From contig CM066031.1 of assembly GCA_033557465.1 (NCBI GenBank), positions 173,879,043 to 173,943,042 on the forward strand: 64,000 nucleotides of DNA, read 5' to 3'. Below are positions 32,848 through 43,643 of the stretch, piece after piece; the first letter of the stretch is position 1; the number at the start of each line of letters is the position of its first letter. The stretch is from Ichthyophis bannanicus (lineage: Eukaryota > Chordata > Amphibia > Gymnophiona > Ichthyophiidae). The translations under genes and the position numbers were made by a program. Below the pieces are notes generated by a model that worked only from the letters and a program-made list of their open reading frames with translations, was not told the origin of the DNA and did not search any database.

Positions 32848-34068
32848 ATGCCTGTTTCTCTGCACAGCTGTATTATATGTAATAATACAAAAAAGGAGTT
32901 AATAGATTGCTTGTGTTCCACCTGCATGCTGCATCCAGGAGAATCTTCTTCCTCCATTCCCACTGCGCTGCCAGCTGGGGACATCAGCGCCTTAACTCCT
33001 CCCTCCTTAGAGCCCCTGCAGCAGGATCTTCCTGCAGAAAGGACTCAGTCAGCTCCCATTTTGCTTCCACAGCCACTGGAAGCCACGGCAGCCTTGGCTG
33101 ACAGTGAGTTCCTAACGCTCTTCCGCCAGGCATGGCACCTGTGGCGTTCGGAGTCTTTTGGTATACCTCCAGCACCCGCTCGGTAGCAGACAAGGATATG
33201 GTGGGGTCTTGCAAGCAGTCCCGAAAGTCCTCAGACCTTAAAGCAGTACGTCCTTCCAGGAACGTTGCATGTGGCTTGCGGGACACTACGGATATTCAAG
33301 AAGACTTTAAATCGTCGGAGGTGAGCCCTGACTCGTTGGAGAAAGAAGATGGGGAATATTCTCCGTCTGATTCTTCGCTGACAGTTCACGAGGACTCTCA
33401 AGATATCAGACTTTTTCAGAAAGAGTAGTTGCCGGCCCTAATCACACAGGTGATGGAGTCACTACACCTAGCCGACACGCCTGATCCTCAGAGTTCTCAA
33501 ACCCTGTTGCAGCCAGATCCCATTTTACAGGGCATTCGTAAGCCTTCCAAAGCTTTTTCCTTTCCAGCTGAGTTACAGCATATGGTATCTCGAGAGTGGG
33601 ACTCTCCAGAGTCCTCTTTACGTACGGCATGCGGTATTGGTCAGTTATACCCTTGGTCTCCCTCTGACTTGGACCGTTGGCTGACATACCCGAGAGTTGA
33701 TGCGTTAGTGACTGGGGTCACCAAGCATACCACAATTCCGGTTGAGGGCGGAGCAGCACTCCACAACCAGCAAGACCTAAAAAGTTGCAAGTCTGCTAAA
33801 GACGGGTTTTTCGTTGTCCGCTCTTTCCCTTCAAGCAGGGGTGTGCAGAGGCCTAGCAGCACAGGCCTCCCTTCGATGGATTCAGCAGCTTCCAGGTGAT
33901 CCCGAGTTGGCTTGTTTAGAATCCATCGCTGTATTCCTGGCAGAGGCCTTCTCTGATCTCTTCCGGCTGTCAACTCGCTCCATAGCACCGGTGACAGTAG
34001 CTCAGAGATGGCTCTGGCTGCGTCAATGGGCAGCGGATGTTGCTTCATTCAAAGACTCCAGCATTTAG
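32848..34068 (+). pseudogene. DIRS-1 gag-like ORF, broken
   Basis: Starts at ATG 32848. The N-terminal Cys pattern CIICNN, with CLCSTC 10 residues on, resembles a zinc-binding knuckle. The frame stops at 33186 and coding character continues in other frames: 33132-33428 (acidic region with EDGEYSPSDSS), 33429-33899 (ITQVMESL, PSDLDRWLTYPRVDALVTG) and 33814-34068 (SIAVFLAEAFSDLFRLSTRSIA). At least three frame changes are needed. DIRS gag proteins bind element RNA. Here the assignment rests on position and the shared VDALVTG-type core, not on a named domain. Confidence 0.7.
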
Positions 34069-35500
34069 ATGCCATTCGTCCAGTTTCACCGTTGGAAAGA
34101 GGACTAGGCCGTTACTCTGTCTATTTCGTGGTGCCAAAAAAAGGACGGCTCCTTTCATCCTATCTTGGATCTCAAAGGCGTCAATCGCAGTCTGCGGGTA
34201 TCACACTTTTGAATGGAGACTCTGCGATCCGTTATTCAAGCGGTACGCAAGGGAGAATTCTAGCTTCCCTCGATCTCGTGGAAGCATTCTTTCACATTCC
34301 CATTCGAGAGGGGAATAAGCGACTCGTTCGATTCGCAGTACTCAGTCAACATTTCCAATTTCGTGCGATGCCCTTTGGTATAGCTTCGGCGCCTCAAACC
34401 TTCTCCAAGGTAATGGTGGTAGTAGCTGTGGCCTTACGCATCCGCGGCATCAGAGTTCATCCTTATCTGGACAACTGGCTCATTCGCGCAGACTCTCTCC
34501 CCGAGGCTTGCAGCACAGTCTCGGTGGTTGTTGCCTTTCTCGAAAGCCTCAGCTGGGTAATCAACCACGACAAGAGTTGTCTTCAGCCATCCCAGGAGAT
34601 CAAATTTTTGGGGGCTCGATTCGATACAGCCTTAGGTCGGGTCTTTTTGTCAATGCCTCGATTCCTCAAGTTAACTTCTCAAGTTCGCAGTCTCCTAGCA
34701 CAGGTCCCGCCTCGAGCATGGCATTACCTTCAAGTCCTGGGATCCATGACGGTGACCATAGATCTTGGGCTAGAGCGCGCATGCGCTGTCTACAGAAAGC
34801 TCTCCTGACACGATGGTTGCCAGTTTCAGAAGACTACCAGATTCGCCTTCCACTTCACTCCAGGGTCAGACTAAGCCTACAGTGGTGGCTCTCCTCCAGC
34901 AACCTCCTGAAGGGGATCCCCTTAGAGACTCCGTGTTGGATCGTTCTAACAACGGATGCCTGTTTGTCCGGTTGGGACATGCACTGTCGATCTCACACTG
35001 CGCAGGGCGCTTGGACAACACGCGAATCCCGCTGGACGATCAATCGACTAGAGGCACGAGCAGTACGTCTGGCTCTACTGAGATTTCACACTCTTCTGCA
35101 CGGAAAAGTGGTTCGGATACTATCCGACAATGTGACCACAGTTTTCTACATCAACCGTCAAGGAGGGACCAAGTGCACTGGAGTGTCGAACGAGATGGCT
35201 CTTCTTCTTCTTCCTTGGGCAGAGAGAAATCTCCAAGCCCTCTCCACCCAACACATTGCAGGAACCAGCAATTTGCAGGCGGACTTTCTGAGTCGCAATA
35301 CCCTCGACCCCAGCGAGTGCGAACTGGCCCTGCTAGCCTTCCAGAGGATAGTTCAAAAATGGGGGTCACCAGCGATAGATCTCATGATGTCGACAGCGAA
35401 TGCCAAAGTTCTGTGTTTCTTCAGCCGTTGGAGAGAACGTGGGACTCTCGGCATCGATGCGTTGACTCAGACTTGGCCGGAAAACCATCTTCTTTATGTT
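34068..35500 (+). pseudogene. DIRS-1 reverse transcriptase and RNase H, broken
   Basis: The RT frame (34008-34808) has YFVVPKK, SLDLVEAFFHIPI (residues 87-99), MPFGIASAPQTF (121-132) and YLDNWLI (153-159). The second catalytic Asp of the YxDD box is Asn, which should abolish activity. Between about 34140 and 34255 the coding path shifts into another frame and back. RNase H continues in the frame 34508-35689: TTDACLSGWDMH (Asp150), Glu182 in NRLEARAVRLAL, Asp207 in ILSDN and Asp259 in HIAGTSNLQADFLSR, so the D-E-D-D set is present. A conserved DIRS segment with SPAIDLMMS and FFSRW follows. A frame change near 34650-34800 separates RT and RNase H. Confidence 0.88.
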
Positions 35501-36719
35501 TTTTCCACCCTGGTCCATGATCGGCAGGATCCTGCAGCGAATTTGGTTGCACAGGGGGCCGATAGTCCTCGTCGCCCCGGATTGGCCAAGAAGACCATGG
35601 TATGCCGATCTCATAAGGCTGTCATGGGGGTTGCCATTACGGCTGGCAGCTCCCTCCGGACTCCTCAGAGAGGGACCAATCTTCATTGAAAATCCAGCTC
35701 CCTACTCGCTTACGGCTTGGCTCTTGAACGCCGCCGTTTGACCCATAAGGGATATTCGCCGAAGGTGGTAGTTACTCTCCTTAGCGCACGATGGTCTTCA
35801 ACATCCGCTGCTTATGCAAGAGTGTGGCGCGTCTTCGAGGCTTGGTGTTCACATCATCACTTGTCCCCGTGGTGTACCTCAATTCCTGATATTCTTGCCC
35901 TTTTACAGGACGGTCTTGCTAAAGGTTTGGCACTTGGTTCGCTTCGAGTGCACATTTATGCCTTGACATGTTATCGGGGTCCGGTGCATGGTAGATCCCT
36001 TGCGTCCCACGCTGATGTGTCTCAGTTTCTGAAAGGGGTCAAGCTGCTTCATCCTACGGTCCACCCGGTAGTTCCTCCTTGAGATCTAGCACTTGTTCTC
36101 AGGGCGCTTGGAAATTCGCCCTTTGAGTCTTTGGAGGAAGTGTCTCTTCTAGATTTGATGCTCAAAACGGTGGTTTTGGTAGCAATCACATCGGCTTGAA
36201 GAATTTCGGAGCTTCAAGCTCTCTCGTGCAGGGATCCGTATCTGTCTTTCTCTCCTGAGGGGGTAACTCTTCGTACGGTTCCGTCCTTCCTGCCCAAAGT
36301 GGTTACTCTTTTTCTTGTCAATCAGCCACTGCTATTGCCTGCCTTCTCTAAAGAACAGTGTGCAGGTAGGCGCAAAAGTCTTCGCTTCCTCGACCTCAAG
36401 CGAGTTCTCCTTCGCTATTTGAAAGTTACCAATTCCTTTCGCATGACTGACCATCATTTTGTTCTTCTTTCGGGGCCGCGCAAGGGTTTTGGCTGCTTCC
36501 AAACCTTCTATCGCTAGGTGGCTGCGTCGGGTCATTGAATCGGCTTGCATTCTCCAAGGCCAGCCAGTTCCAGAAGGGCTTCGAGCTCATTCCACTCGAG
36601 CCCAATCCACGTCATGGGCCGAGAGGTCCCACGCCCTTCCTCTCGATATGTGTCGAGCGGCCACCTGGTCGTCCTTGTCCTCTTTTGTTCAGCACTATCG
36701 GTTGGATATACAGGCCTGA
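35500..36719 (+). pseudogene. DIRS-1 tyrosine recombinase, stops and frameshift
   Basis: The N-terminal part is in frame 35496-35741 and then 35717-36082 (RVFEAWCSHHHLSPW, SLRVHIYALTCYRGPVHG). A stop at 36080-36082 and another at about 36196-36198 interrupt it. The second stop replaces the first Arg of the box-I motif (TSA-stop-RISELQAL). A frameshift near 36470 moves the end into frame 36459-36719: HSTR (His44, Arg47), CRAATWSS (Trp70) and QHYRLDI with nucleophile Tyr80. The catalytic architecture R-H-R-Y is that of DIRS recombinases, which insert the circular DNA copy. This copy is dead. Confidence 0.9.
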
Positions 36720-36799
36720 GAGGACAGTCGTTTCAGAGTTGGGGTGCTGTAGGCAGCTCTAACTGCCCACCCTGAGGGTAATTAGCTTGGGTACTTCCT

Positions 36800-36892
36800 G
36801 CTTGTCTGGACTGGTCTAGCAGTATGATCTGGAAGGAGAAATTTCACTTACCATTAATTTCCTTTCCTGGAATACTGCTAGACCAGTCCAGA
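36800..36892. repeat. DIRS-1 internal complementary region
   Basis: 36800-36833 is the exact reverse complement of 31613-31646. 36834-36892 is the reverse complement of 37261-37319 with one difference (ATTAATGG against ATTAACGG). The junction at 36833/36834 therefore defines both outer ends of the element to the base. Confidence 0.95.
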
Positions 36893-37865
36893 ACCCACCC
36901 AGCTTGTCAGAGGCACTGGTACTTGTGCAGAGCAGCCGATAGTCATACGCTCCGTGAGCACTTCCGGAGTTTGTTTCCTGGGAATGTGTCAAAGCAGTCA
37001 TTTCAGACTTCTTCCCTTGGGAATGATATTTGATCCTCCTCTTCCATTTTTCGTTCGGGTTGAGGGGTTGAGTTGGTTCCCTTTTTAAAGGTTCATAGTT
37101 GCGTTTTTTTCCCTGAGATGTTGCCCTTTTGGCTTGTTACATAGTTACTGAATAGGAACTCTAGGGGTATGCCTATGTCACACAGAGCCTGACCAATCAC
37201 AGCTCTGGAGTTTTTTTCTCTGTCTCCCTATCTTCTGGAAGGGGTGCATAACCCGCTTGTCTGGACTGGTCTAGCAGTATTCCAGGAAAGGAAATTAACG
37301 GTAAGTGAAATTTCTCCTTGTGGTTCCTGTGTGATGTTTGCGGTACCTGCTGAGTATGTGTCTCCTGGATGGTACACTGTGGAACACAGACTACTGGGCA
37401 TGTTTGACCTTGGTCAGATGCTGTCTTGCTGATTTCCAGTTTCTGTGTTCCTATGTGCCACCTAGGCAACAGCCTACTCCGCCCTGTGCCCCAGCTGCAC
37501 CCACTGGATGTCGCACCTGCAGCCCCCTTTGCACCATCACCATAGTGCCCTTTCATACTTGGGCACTATGCTATTGCTGCAAATGGAGCACTACTATAAC
37601 TTTTCTTGGCCTCCCTGTATGTGCTGTACATTGCTGACACTGAAATGGTCGGTGTCTCCTGCAAATGTGCATTTACCGGCAGGTTTTCATTGGCGGTAAC
37701 GTCCTGGCGTTACTGTCCCAGCGTTAGTGTAGCAGGGGCTTCTCTCTGCACACTCCCCGCCAATTGACCCTTTCTCTCCGCCTTCTCTCCACCCGCTGGG
37801 ACATTTACCACTGCTGGTAATGTTACCGCACGTTAATTTTACCAATGATACCTTACCACCCCTAG

Positions 37866-38081
37866 GTGTTCCCCAGTATGGTGAACATTGGTACTCCTTT
37901 TATGTTTTTTGAAATTGGATTCCTTTTGATTTTATAGTTTTCCCTTTATTTTTGTTTACTCTAAAAGAACAAATGTTCTGTACAAATGTGTTATTTGATT
38001 GTATATTTGAAATTTCATAAATAAAAAAAATTAAACAAAGTCCTACCTGGCCTGTTTATTTTATTTGACAGGTTTTTTTTA
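37866..38081. other. AT-rich spacer, no gene
   Basis: Between copy E and the CR1. It contains an AATAAAAAAAATT tract at about 38020, possibly an old poly(A)-type tail. Nothing else recognisable. Confidence 0.4.
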
Positions 38082-38151
38082 TAGAAACATAGAAACATGA
38101 TGACAGAAAAAGACCACATGGCCTATCTAGTCTGTCCTTCCATATCAACAA

Positions 38152-39763
38152 CTACAACAGTCCACTTTTTACCTTTAGAGATCCTCTGTGTTGGTCCCAT
38201 GCTTTTTTGAATTCAGTTACTGTCCTCATCTCTACCACCTCCACTGGGAGACTATTCCACGGATCCACTAATCTTTCCGTAAAGAAATATTTCCGCATAT
38301 CACTCCTGAATCTATCTCCCTTCACCCTCATCCCATGTTCCCTCATAGCAGAACTTGCTTTCAATTGAAAGAGGCTCTCTCCCTGAACATTTATGCCACG
38401 GAGGTATTTAAACATCTCAATCATATCACCTCTATGCCGCCTTTCCTCTAAGGTGTACATATTAAGATCCTTAAGTCTGTCCTCATATGCTTTATAATGA
38501 AGCCCACTAATCATTTTAGTAGCCACCTTCTGCACCGACTCCATCCTGTTCACATCCTTTTGAAGGTGCGGTCTCCAGAATTGCACACTATACTCCAAAT
38601 GAGGTCGCACCAAAGACTTATACAGAGGCATTATCACCTCCTTTTTTCTGCTAGCCATTCCTCTCCGTATGCACCCAAGCGTCCTTCTAGCCTTTGCCGT
38701 TGCCTTTTCTATCTGTTTAGCTACTTTAAGATCATCAGACACAACCACGCCTAGGTCCCGCTCTTCTTTAGTGGACAAAAGTACTTCACCTCCTATACTG
38801 TATTGCTCCCTTGGATTGCTGCAGCCCAAATGCATGACCTTACATTTTTTAACATTAAATCCCAGCTGCCAAATTCTAGACCATTCTTCAAGCTTAGCTA
38901 GATCCCTCCTCATGTTATCTACACCTTCCTGGGTGTCTACTCTATTGCAAATTTTGGTATCATCTGCAAAGAGGCAAACCTTACCCGACAGCCATTCCAC
39001 TATATCACTAACAAAGATGTTAAAAAGAATCGGACATAGGACATATCCCTGGGGCATACCACTGGTAACATCCTTCTCCTCAGAGTGAGCTCCATTTACT
39101 TGTACTCTTTGTCGCCTCCCACCCAACCAATTTCTAACCCAAGCAGTAACTTTAGGGTCCATCCCTATGGTGCTCAGTTTGTTTATAAGTCGCCTGTGAG
39201 GAACAGTGTCAAAGGCTTTACTGAAATCTAAATACACCACATCTAGAGCTCTCCCTCGGTCCAACTCCCTGGTCACCCAGTCAAAGAAATCAATCAGATT
39301 TGTCTGACAAGACCTGCCTCTGGTGAATCCATGCTGCCTCAGATCCTGTAATCCGCTGGACTCCAGAAACCTCACTATTTTCTCTTTCAGCAGCGTTTCC
39401 AATAATTTACTCACCACCGAAGTTAAACTAACCAGCCTGTAGTTTTCAATCACATCCTTACTTCCGCTTTTGTGTAAAGGCACCACATGAGCCTGTCTCC
39501 AGTCCTTTGGCACCATTCCCGACTCTAACGAGGCATTGAAAAGGTCAGTCAGTGGAGTTGCTAGAACGTCCCCAAGTTCCCTCAGTATTCTAGGGTGTAT
39601 CCCATCCGGTCCCATCGCTTTGTCTACTTTAAGTTGAGCTAGTTTCTCACAAACACAGTCTTCTGAAAATTGTTCAAGATGTCCCTCACTTCTGTTCCTA
39701 TTTGTGGGTGTTTTCTGAGGTCCCGCTCCTGGTTCTTCATCTGTGAACACAGAACAAAAATAT
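38152..39763 (-). pseudogene. CR1 ORF2, reverse-transcriptase part
   Basis: Open for 532 codons up to the insertion point. Motifs: MGPDGIHPRIL (46-56), YRLVSLTSV (104-112; the usual YRPVSL has Leu), YLDFSKAFDTVPH (173-185), GMPQGYVLCP (231-240; usually [10 protein letters not shown]), catalytic FADDTK (261-266), HLG, DLGVVVSDDLK, RPHLEYSVQFW and the C-terminal KYFFTERLVDPWNSLP. No stops within the RT. The missense changes at conserved sites suggest moderate age. The domain is complete except that its upstream linker is now 1.37 kb away. Confidence 0.88.
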
Positions 39764-41135
39764 TGTGGTGATGCGGGTGCAGCACAGCCCTCTGAAAGAG
39801 AGAAAAAAGAGGTTTTTTTCCATAAGTGGGGGATAGGCTCACCTAAGCATAGGTTCCAGAGAGAAAGTGAAACTAAAACACACAGTTGCAGAGCTAGCCT
39901 GAAGCCACACCCAGTCTCCAGAGCAGCTGCAGGGAGAGAGAGGGTGGGGCCAGAGAAGGAAGCAGGCTACAGAGCATTTAAACTGCGTCACTCAGCAAGT
40001 GAGGGAGAGATGGAGAGAGGCAGAGGAAAGCAGAGAATTGAAGGAATTCCAGGAGTCCAGAGAAGCCAGGAGAGGAGACAGCACTGCAGGGCTGTGAGAC
40101 CTGGTGATTCTAAAGGGACCAGCCATAACTGCCAAGGCAAGTGGCAGGGCCAGAGGAAAGAAAGGAGCTGGGGAGAGTTCCAGAACTACATTTCTGACTC
40201 TGAGGACAGCAGCTCAAGCTCTGAGCCAATAACCAAACATTACAGAAAGCCTTGTAAAGGAAGGGTTTCTGCAAGCCAGGTAAACCAAACATTTCCTGTA
40301 ATTGATTCAGTAAGGGGAAGAAGGGCAAGAGGTTCCGACCCAGTTCCAAAGGGGAGAAGGAATCTCAAGTGGGAAAAGCTTTTTAAACTTTTAAAGAAAG
40401 TGCAGCTAAACATTCCAGAACATGTCCCAAGCCCTGAGTCTTACAGCACAGAGGAGGAGATGGAAATTGGGTCTTATCAAGATAATCCAGTGTCCTCTGA
40501 TGAATCTATGGAATGTGGTTTTTGTACAAGCAATGCTTAAAAGTTTTATTGAAGGCTGTGTGAAAATATAAGAAGTGTTGGTGCTAAGTAAAGCCATTGA
40601 GAAGGGCAGATATAAAGGTGGAAAACCTCACGCTTTAAAACAGCTATTTTTACTAATACTGGAGCTGTGTTAAAATGCTGTTAGTTTCTAAGCTAAGAGG
40701 CAGCACATAATCACACGTTGGTTTGTAGCAGCTGGGAGAAGCTGAGAAGATTGCTGGACTGTGCATGTAACAGAGTTTAAACTGTTTTGCTTAAGTGAAG
40801 AAGAATTTAAGTTAAAAAGCAAAGAGTGAAGAAACTGCTTTGCTAAAGCAGTTGAATGCCTCTTTTGAAAAGTTTTTGTTGGAGAAAATATCCTTCTTTC
40901 TGTTTGATGTTTGGGAACCTTTATCAAGGCCTGTTGCCAATTGGACGCTGCAAAGAAAAATAAAAAAAATTTATAACAAATTTTCCTGTGTCCGCCTCAT
41001 CCACTCGGACCGCTTTAATAATAAGCCCACAACTACACTAGAAGGGCCTCAGCTACTACGTTGAAGCATAGAATCAAGTGTGATGACCGGTCGCCCCCAC
41101 TAGGCAGCCGCCTAGGAGGGCACCACGGCACCACA
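39764..41135. mobile_element. LTR-like insertion, 1372 bp, with 4-bp target duplication
   Basis: It interrupts the CR1 reading frame cleanly. Ends are TGTGGTGATGCGGGTGC and GGCACCACGGCACCACA, giving TG...CA termini and imperfect inverted ends. ATAT is duplicated (39760-39763 and 41136-41139). An AATAAAAAAAATT signal at about 40960 is followed by a short stretch to the end, as in an R-U5 region, so the copy reads on the plus strand. These traits fit a solitary LTR of a retrovirus-like or Ty3-like element. No primer-binding site, gag or pol is present to decide. A DNA transposon with 4-bp duplication is the alternative. Confidence 0.6.
39782..40540 (+). CDS. Unidentified frame inside the LTR-like insertion
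   Basis: Open for about 265 codons. The formal first codons (39743 on) lie in the host CR1, so they are not original. The product is rich in Arg, Ser and Glu, with a Ser/acidic run (SDSEDSSSSSE), a basic KWEKLFKLLKK segment and an acidic SYSTEEEMEIG near the end. No recognised domain. Such a length is unusual for non-coding sequence, so it may be an accessory frame inside an LTR or a captured piece. It may also be chance in a purine-rich, stop-poor strand. No known function. Confidence 0.3.
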   Translation, partial: AQPSEREKKEVFFHKWGIGSPKHRFQRESETKTHSCRASLKPHPVSRAAAGRERVGPEKEAGYRAFKLRHSASEGEMERGRGKQRIEGIPGVQRSQERRQHCRAVRPGDSKGTSHNCQGKWQGQRKERSWGEFQNYISDSEDSSSSSEPITKHYRKPCKGRVSASQVNQTFPVIDSVRGRRARGSDPVPKGRRNLKWEKLFKLLKKVQLNIPEHVPSPESYSTEEEMEIGSYQDNPVSSDESMECGFCTSNA

Positions 41136-41718
41136 ATATTTGTTAAGCAATTCCGCTTTATCCTTATCAGCTTCTACATATTCCCCCCCTACACCCTTGA
41201 GTCTGACAATACCACTTTTTCCCTTCCTCTTCTCACTAATATATCTGAAAAATGTCTTATCCCCCCATTTTATTGCATTAGCTATTTCCTCCTCCTTTTG
41301 AATCTTTGCCTTCTTGACTACCTTGCTAGTTTCTCTAAGTTTTTCCAAATACAGATGCCTGTCTTCCTCTCTCTGTGATCTCTTGTATTTCATGAAGGCC
41401 CCCCTCTTTTTCTTCACTTTTTCAGCTACTTTCTTAGAAAACCATAGCGGTCTCCTTTTCCTTTTGCCTTTATTTACCATTTTAACAAAAAGGTTGGTTG
41501 CCCTTAAAATATCCCCTTTCAGTTTTGCCCACTGTTTTTCTACATCCCCAGCTGTTCCCATCCCACTAACGACTCCCTGAGGTATTGGCCCATCTTCGCA
41601 AAGTTAGTCTTCCTAAAGTCTAAGATCCTCACCTTGGAATGGATTCTAACAGCCCTAGTCCTAATACTGAACCACACCATCTGGTGATCACTGGATGCAA
41701 AATGATCACTTTTCATTG
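41136..41718 (-). pseudogene. CR1 ORF2, endonuclease end and linker
   Basis: Upstream part of the CR1 ORF on the other side of the insertion. From the left break: SSDHQMVWFSI, with the endonuclease-terminal SDH, then VRILDFRKTNFAKMG and the basic linker KGKRKRRPLWFSKKVAEKVK, WGDKTFFRYI and LLNKY at the insertion edge. Continuous apart from the insertion. Confidence 0.85.
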
Positions 41719-41895
41719 GGGCAAAGCAGTGTACATTACAAAAACAATATTACAATAAACAGTGGAACTTATATATAATATGAATCACATGAGTAATTGG
41801 TATTTACATGATTATTAACATTATAACTTATGTACATGAACAGTTGTTATCTATATGAATTAGCTAGAAGGGAAGACAGATTATGTGACACATGA
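41719..41895. repeat. Possible LINE/SINE tail remnant
   Basis: GGGGCAAAGCAGTGTACATT followed by AT-rich sequence resembles the AAAGCGGTTTACATT tails of L2-type elements. Weak. Confidence 0.3.
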
Positions 41896-42506
41896 AGCCC
41901 GATTCATGAATGGGCACGTCCAGGCCGTCCAGATGGTCCCGAGCAAGTCAGGCTCATTTGGACCCGATTCTGTGCTGCGGGAACAAAGCTTTCCTGCAGC
42001 GCACAGAATTGGGCCCGAGGACGTCCTGGAATGCCCCTTCCATTGCCATGGGGACATTCTCCCCGCAGCAGCACATGTGTGGTACACCCAGGACCCTGAT
42101 TCCCTCCCGCTCGTGTCTGACAGAGGCAGCCAGTGCATCGATCGGGCGACGGGGGCCCACATGTGCACTGGGCTGACCCCAGGGGAGGCTGGCAGGCAGG
42201 AACAGGGGGGAGGGGGCAGCCTGTTCTTATTCCACCTCTGAGATGGAATAAACAGGCCATCCCCCATGACCCCGTAGAGCCTGCAGGGCTGACAATGGAA
42301 TCAGCATTGTACGTCCTGCCAGCTCGGCCCGCTCCTGCTCTGCCCAGATCCTCCCCTTCCTACCCCTTGCCGGCTCTCCCCGTCCGGATGCTCAGGACCT
42401 ACGGGGAGAGCCAGAGGGGGAATCGGGCATGGATGGCATGCATGGCTGCATGTCCTGCTGGGAAGTGCAGCCCCGCAACCCACATCCCAGAATTGGGCCC
42501 ATAGTG
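41896..42506. mobile_element. GC-rich non-autonomous element, about 610 bp
   Basis: A GC-rich island in AT-rich surroundings, with related inverted ends: GCCCGATTCATGAATGGG at the left and, inverted, GGGCCCAATTCTGGGATG at the right. An internal inverted pair, CCCGATTCTGTG and CACAGAATTGGGCCCG, lies at 41960-42018. The frames of about 120 codons on both strands are shadows of GC richness. No clear target duplication. Confidence 0.4.
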
Positions 42507-43078
42507 TTGATATGCTTTTCACATATACTACTTTCTGTGAACTTAGTAGTACCCTAAAATTTAAAATCTGCTCTTGATCAGATAAGCTCCAACTAAGTAT
42601 AGAATTGCATTTGCTAACAATGTTGAATTGAAATGGCTGATTAGCACAGGGGATTTCCTCTCCCCAGAAATTCCCCCAAAACAATGAGAAGTCTAACCTG
42701 TGCCCCACTTTAGTATAGGACCTGCTCTCTCCATTCAAAGTTCATATTTTCATGACTTCTGTGAGACAACATTCTACCCCTGCCAAAAAAAACCATAATG
42801 ATAGAGCCCCTTCTACACAGCCCTCACCCATTATCTACCTTTCCAGAATGGACACCTACCATGTAAAGAGATCTCAGCATTTTCAGCAGAGGGGCTGAAT
42901 GCAGAGACCTCCTACCATCATGACATCAACCTCTCCTGCTATTGCAGGATGTAGAGACCACTATAATGGCAGGTTGACTTTACCTCCAATCAGCTGCCTG
43001 CACAAACTGGAGGTACAATATAGGTAGGTACTTTTAGCATGTTTGCTTTACACTAGCTAATTTTCAAAGAAATACTAT
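42507..43078. other. No recognisable gene or element
   Basis: Short frames only. No terminal repeats found. Confidence 0.35.
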
Positions 43079-43473
43079 AGGGCATATTTATTAAAGGGCA
43101 TGTCAGTAGTGTGTGTTTGAGCTAACATTAGAAGCATGTGCACCAATCTCCCTGCCATTAATGTATTGGCTATGTGCCACATCACACTAGCCAGCATGTG
43201 GGTACACTTACCGCCACCCCCTGAGGTAGCATAAAGTGCACTTGCACTAACGGCATTTGCAGTTAGTGCACACCTACTGTATACAACCCACGCTAACCAC
43301 AAAGAGCTGTCAACACCCATGCTATACCTCTAATCTGCCCAGTCCACACCCAGTCACATGCTAACCAGTTACTGTGGAATTCTTACCATGGGACCCTGCA
43401 CTAATAGCACAGCACACTTAGCGCATGGTAAATCCCATGCTGATGGTTAACTCAGTTTAGTAAACATTTCCCT
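43079..43473. mobile_element. Short element with long-TIR-type ends, about 395 bp
   Basis: AGGGCATATTTATTAAA at the left and TTTAGTAAACATTTCCCT at the right resemble decayed GGGGYATGTTTACTAAA termini. The interior has repeated TTAGTGCA, GTGCACTT and GCTAAC words. It could be an internally deleted, MITE-like relative of the long-TIR family. No target duplication is recognisable. Confidence 0.5.
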
Positions 43474-43643
43474 GTATTTACAAGATTCATGCATTAAAAA
43501 TCGTCATATACTTTCCATTGATGTGGTCTATTGTACTGGCCCCTGAGTATATGTTTCTGTTTCCATTATTATTCGGTATAATCCATTCCTGCTACTTATG
43601 TAGTAATATATCTTGCATTTCAGTTGATCCTTATAGACATTTA

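Larger units (their letters stand above)
31613..37319 (+). mobile_element. DIRS-like YR retrotransposon 1, decayed, 5.7 kb
   Basis: Inverted terminal repeats of about 125 bp: 31630-31755 (GACCAGTCCAGACAAGCGGG onwards) against 37150-37277. The internal complementary region is at 36800-36892. Its left half is the exact complement of the left extremity (31613 onwards) and its right half is the complement of the right extremity ending at 37319. This layout is diagnostic for DIRS, which replicates through a circular intermediate and uses a tyrosine recombinase in place of an integrase. Order: gag, RT-RNase H, recombinase, all plus strand. It is inserted in long-TIR copy E. No target duplication is expected for DIRS, and none is seen. 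Confidence 0.95.
25231..37862 (-). mobile_element. Long-TIR element copy E, split by L2 and DIRS insertions
   Basis: The left TIR GGGGTATGATTACTAAACCG starts at 25231. The GC-rich 5' end with the family block (inverted, CCAATTGACCCTTTCTCTCC) lies at about 37730-37800, so the element points left. Family modules continue across the L2 (27786-30547) and DIRS (31613-37319) insertions, and subtracting both leaves about 4.16 kb, the normal size. TAG flanks both limits (25228-25230 and 37863-37865). The outermost TIR on the right is not recognisable beyond GGGGTGGTAA, so that boundary is less secure. It contains the repeats at 25420-25850 and tRNA-like units at 26420-26492 and 30885-30968. Confidence 0.65.
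38082..41718 (-). mobile_element. CR1 LINE, 5'-truncated, split by an LTR-like insertion
   Basis: The 3' end lies at 38082 (ATAGAAACATAGAAACATG terminal repeat, then AGACCACATGGCCTATCTAG). Coding sequence runs leftwards from about 41718 to 38152. It resumes exactly across an inserted segment (39764-41135). The 5' break at about 41718 lies just before the endonuclease SDH motif. This is a different CR1 subfamily from 9121-11126. The fragments at 440-712 and 11577-11654 share its 3' end. Confidence 0.92.

Noticed and set aside
37840..37865. A clean TIR for the right end of copy E
   Set aside because: Only GGGGT matches the family terminus. The boundary was kept as probable because of module order and the TAG repeat, but not claimed as an intact TIR.
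41885..42504. Several frames of 118-145 codons on both strands
   Set aside because: The segment is GC-rich and poor in stops on all frames. No motif is present, and it behaves like a non-coding GC-rich element.
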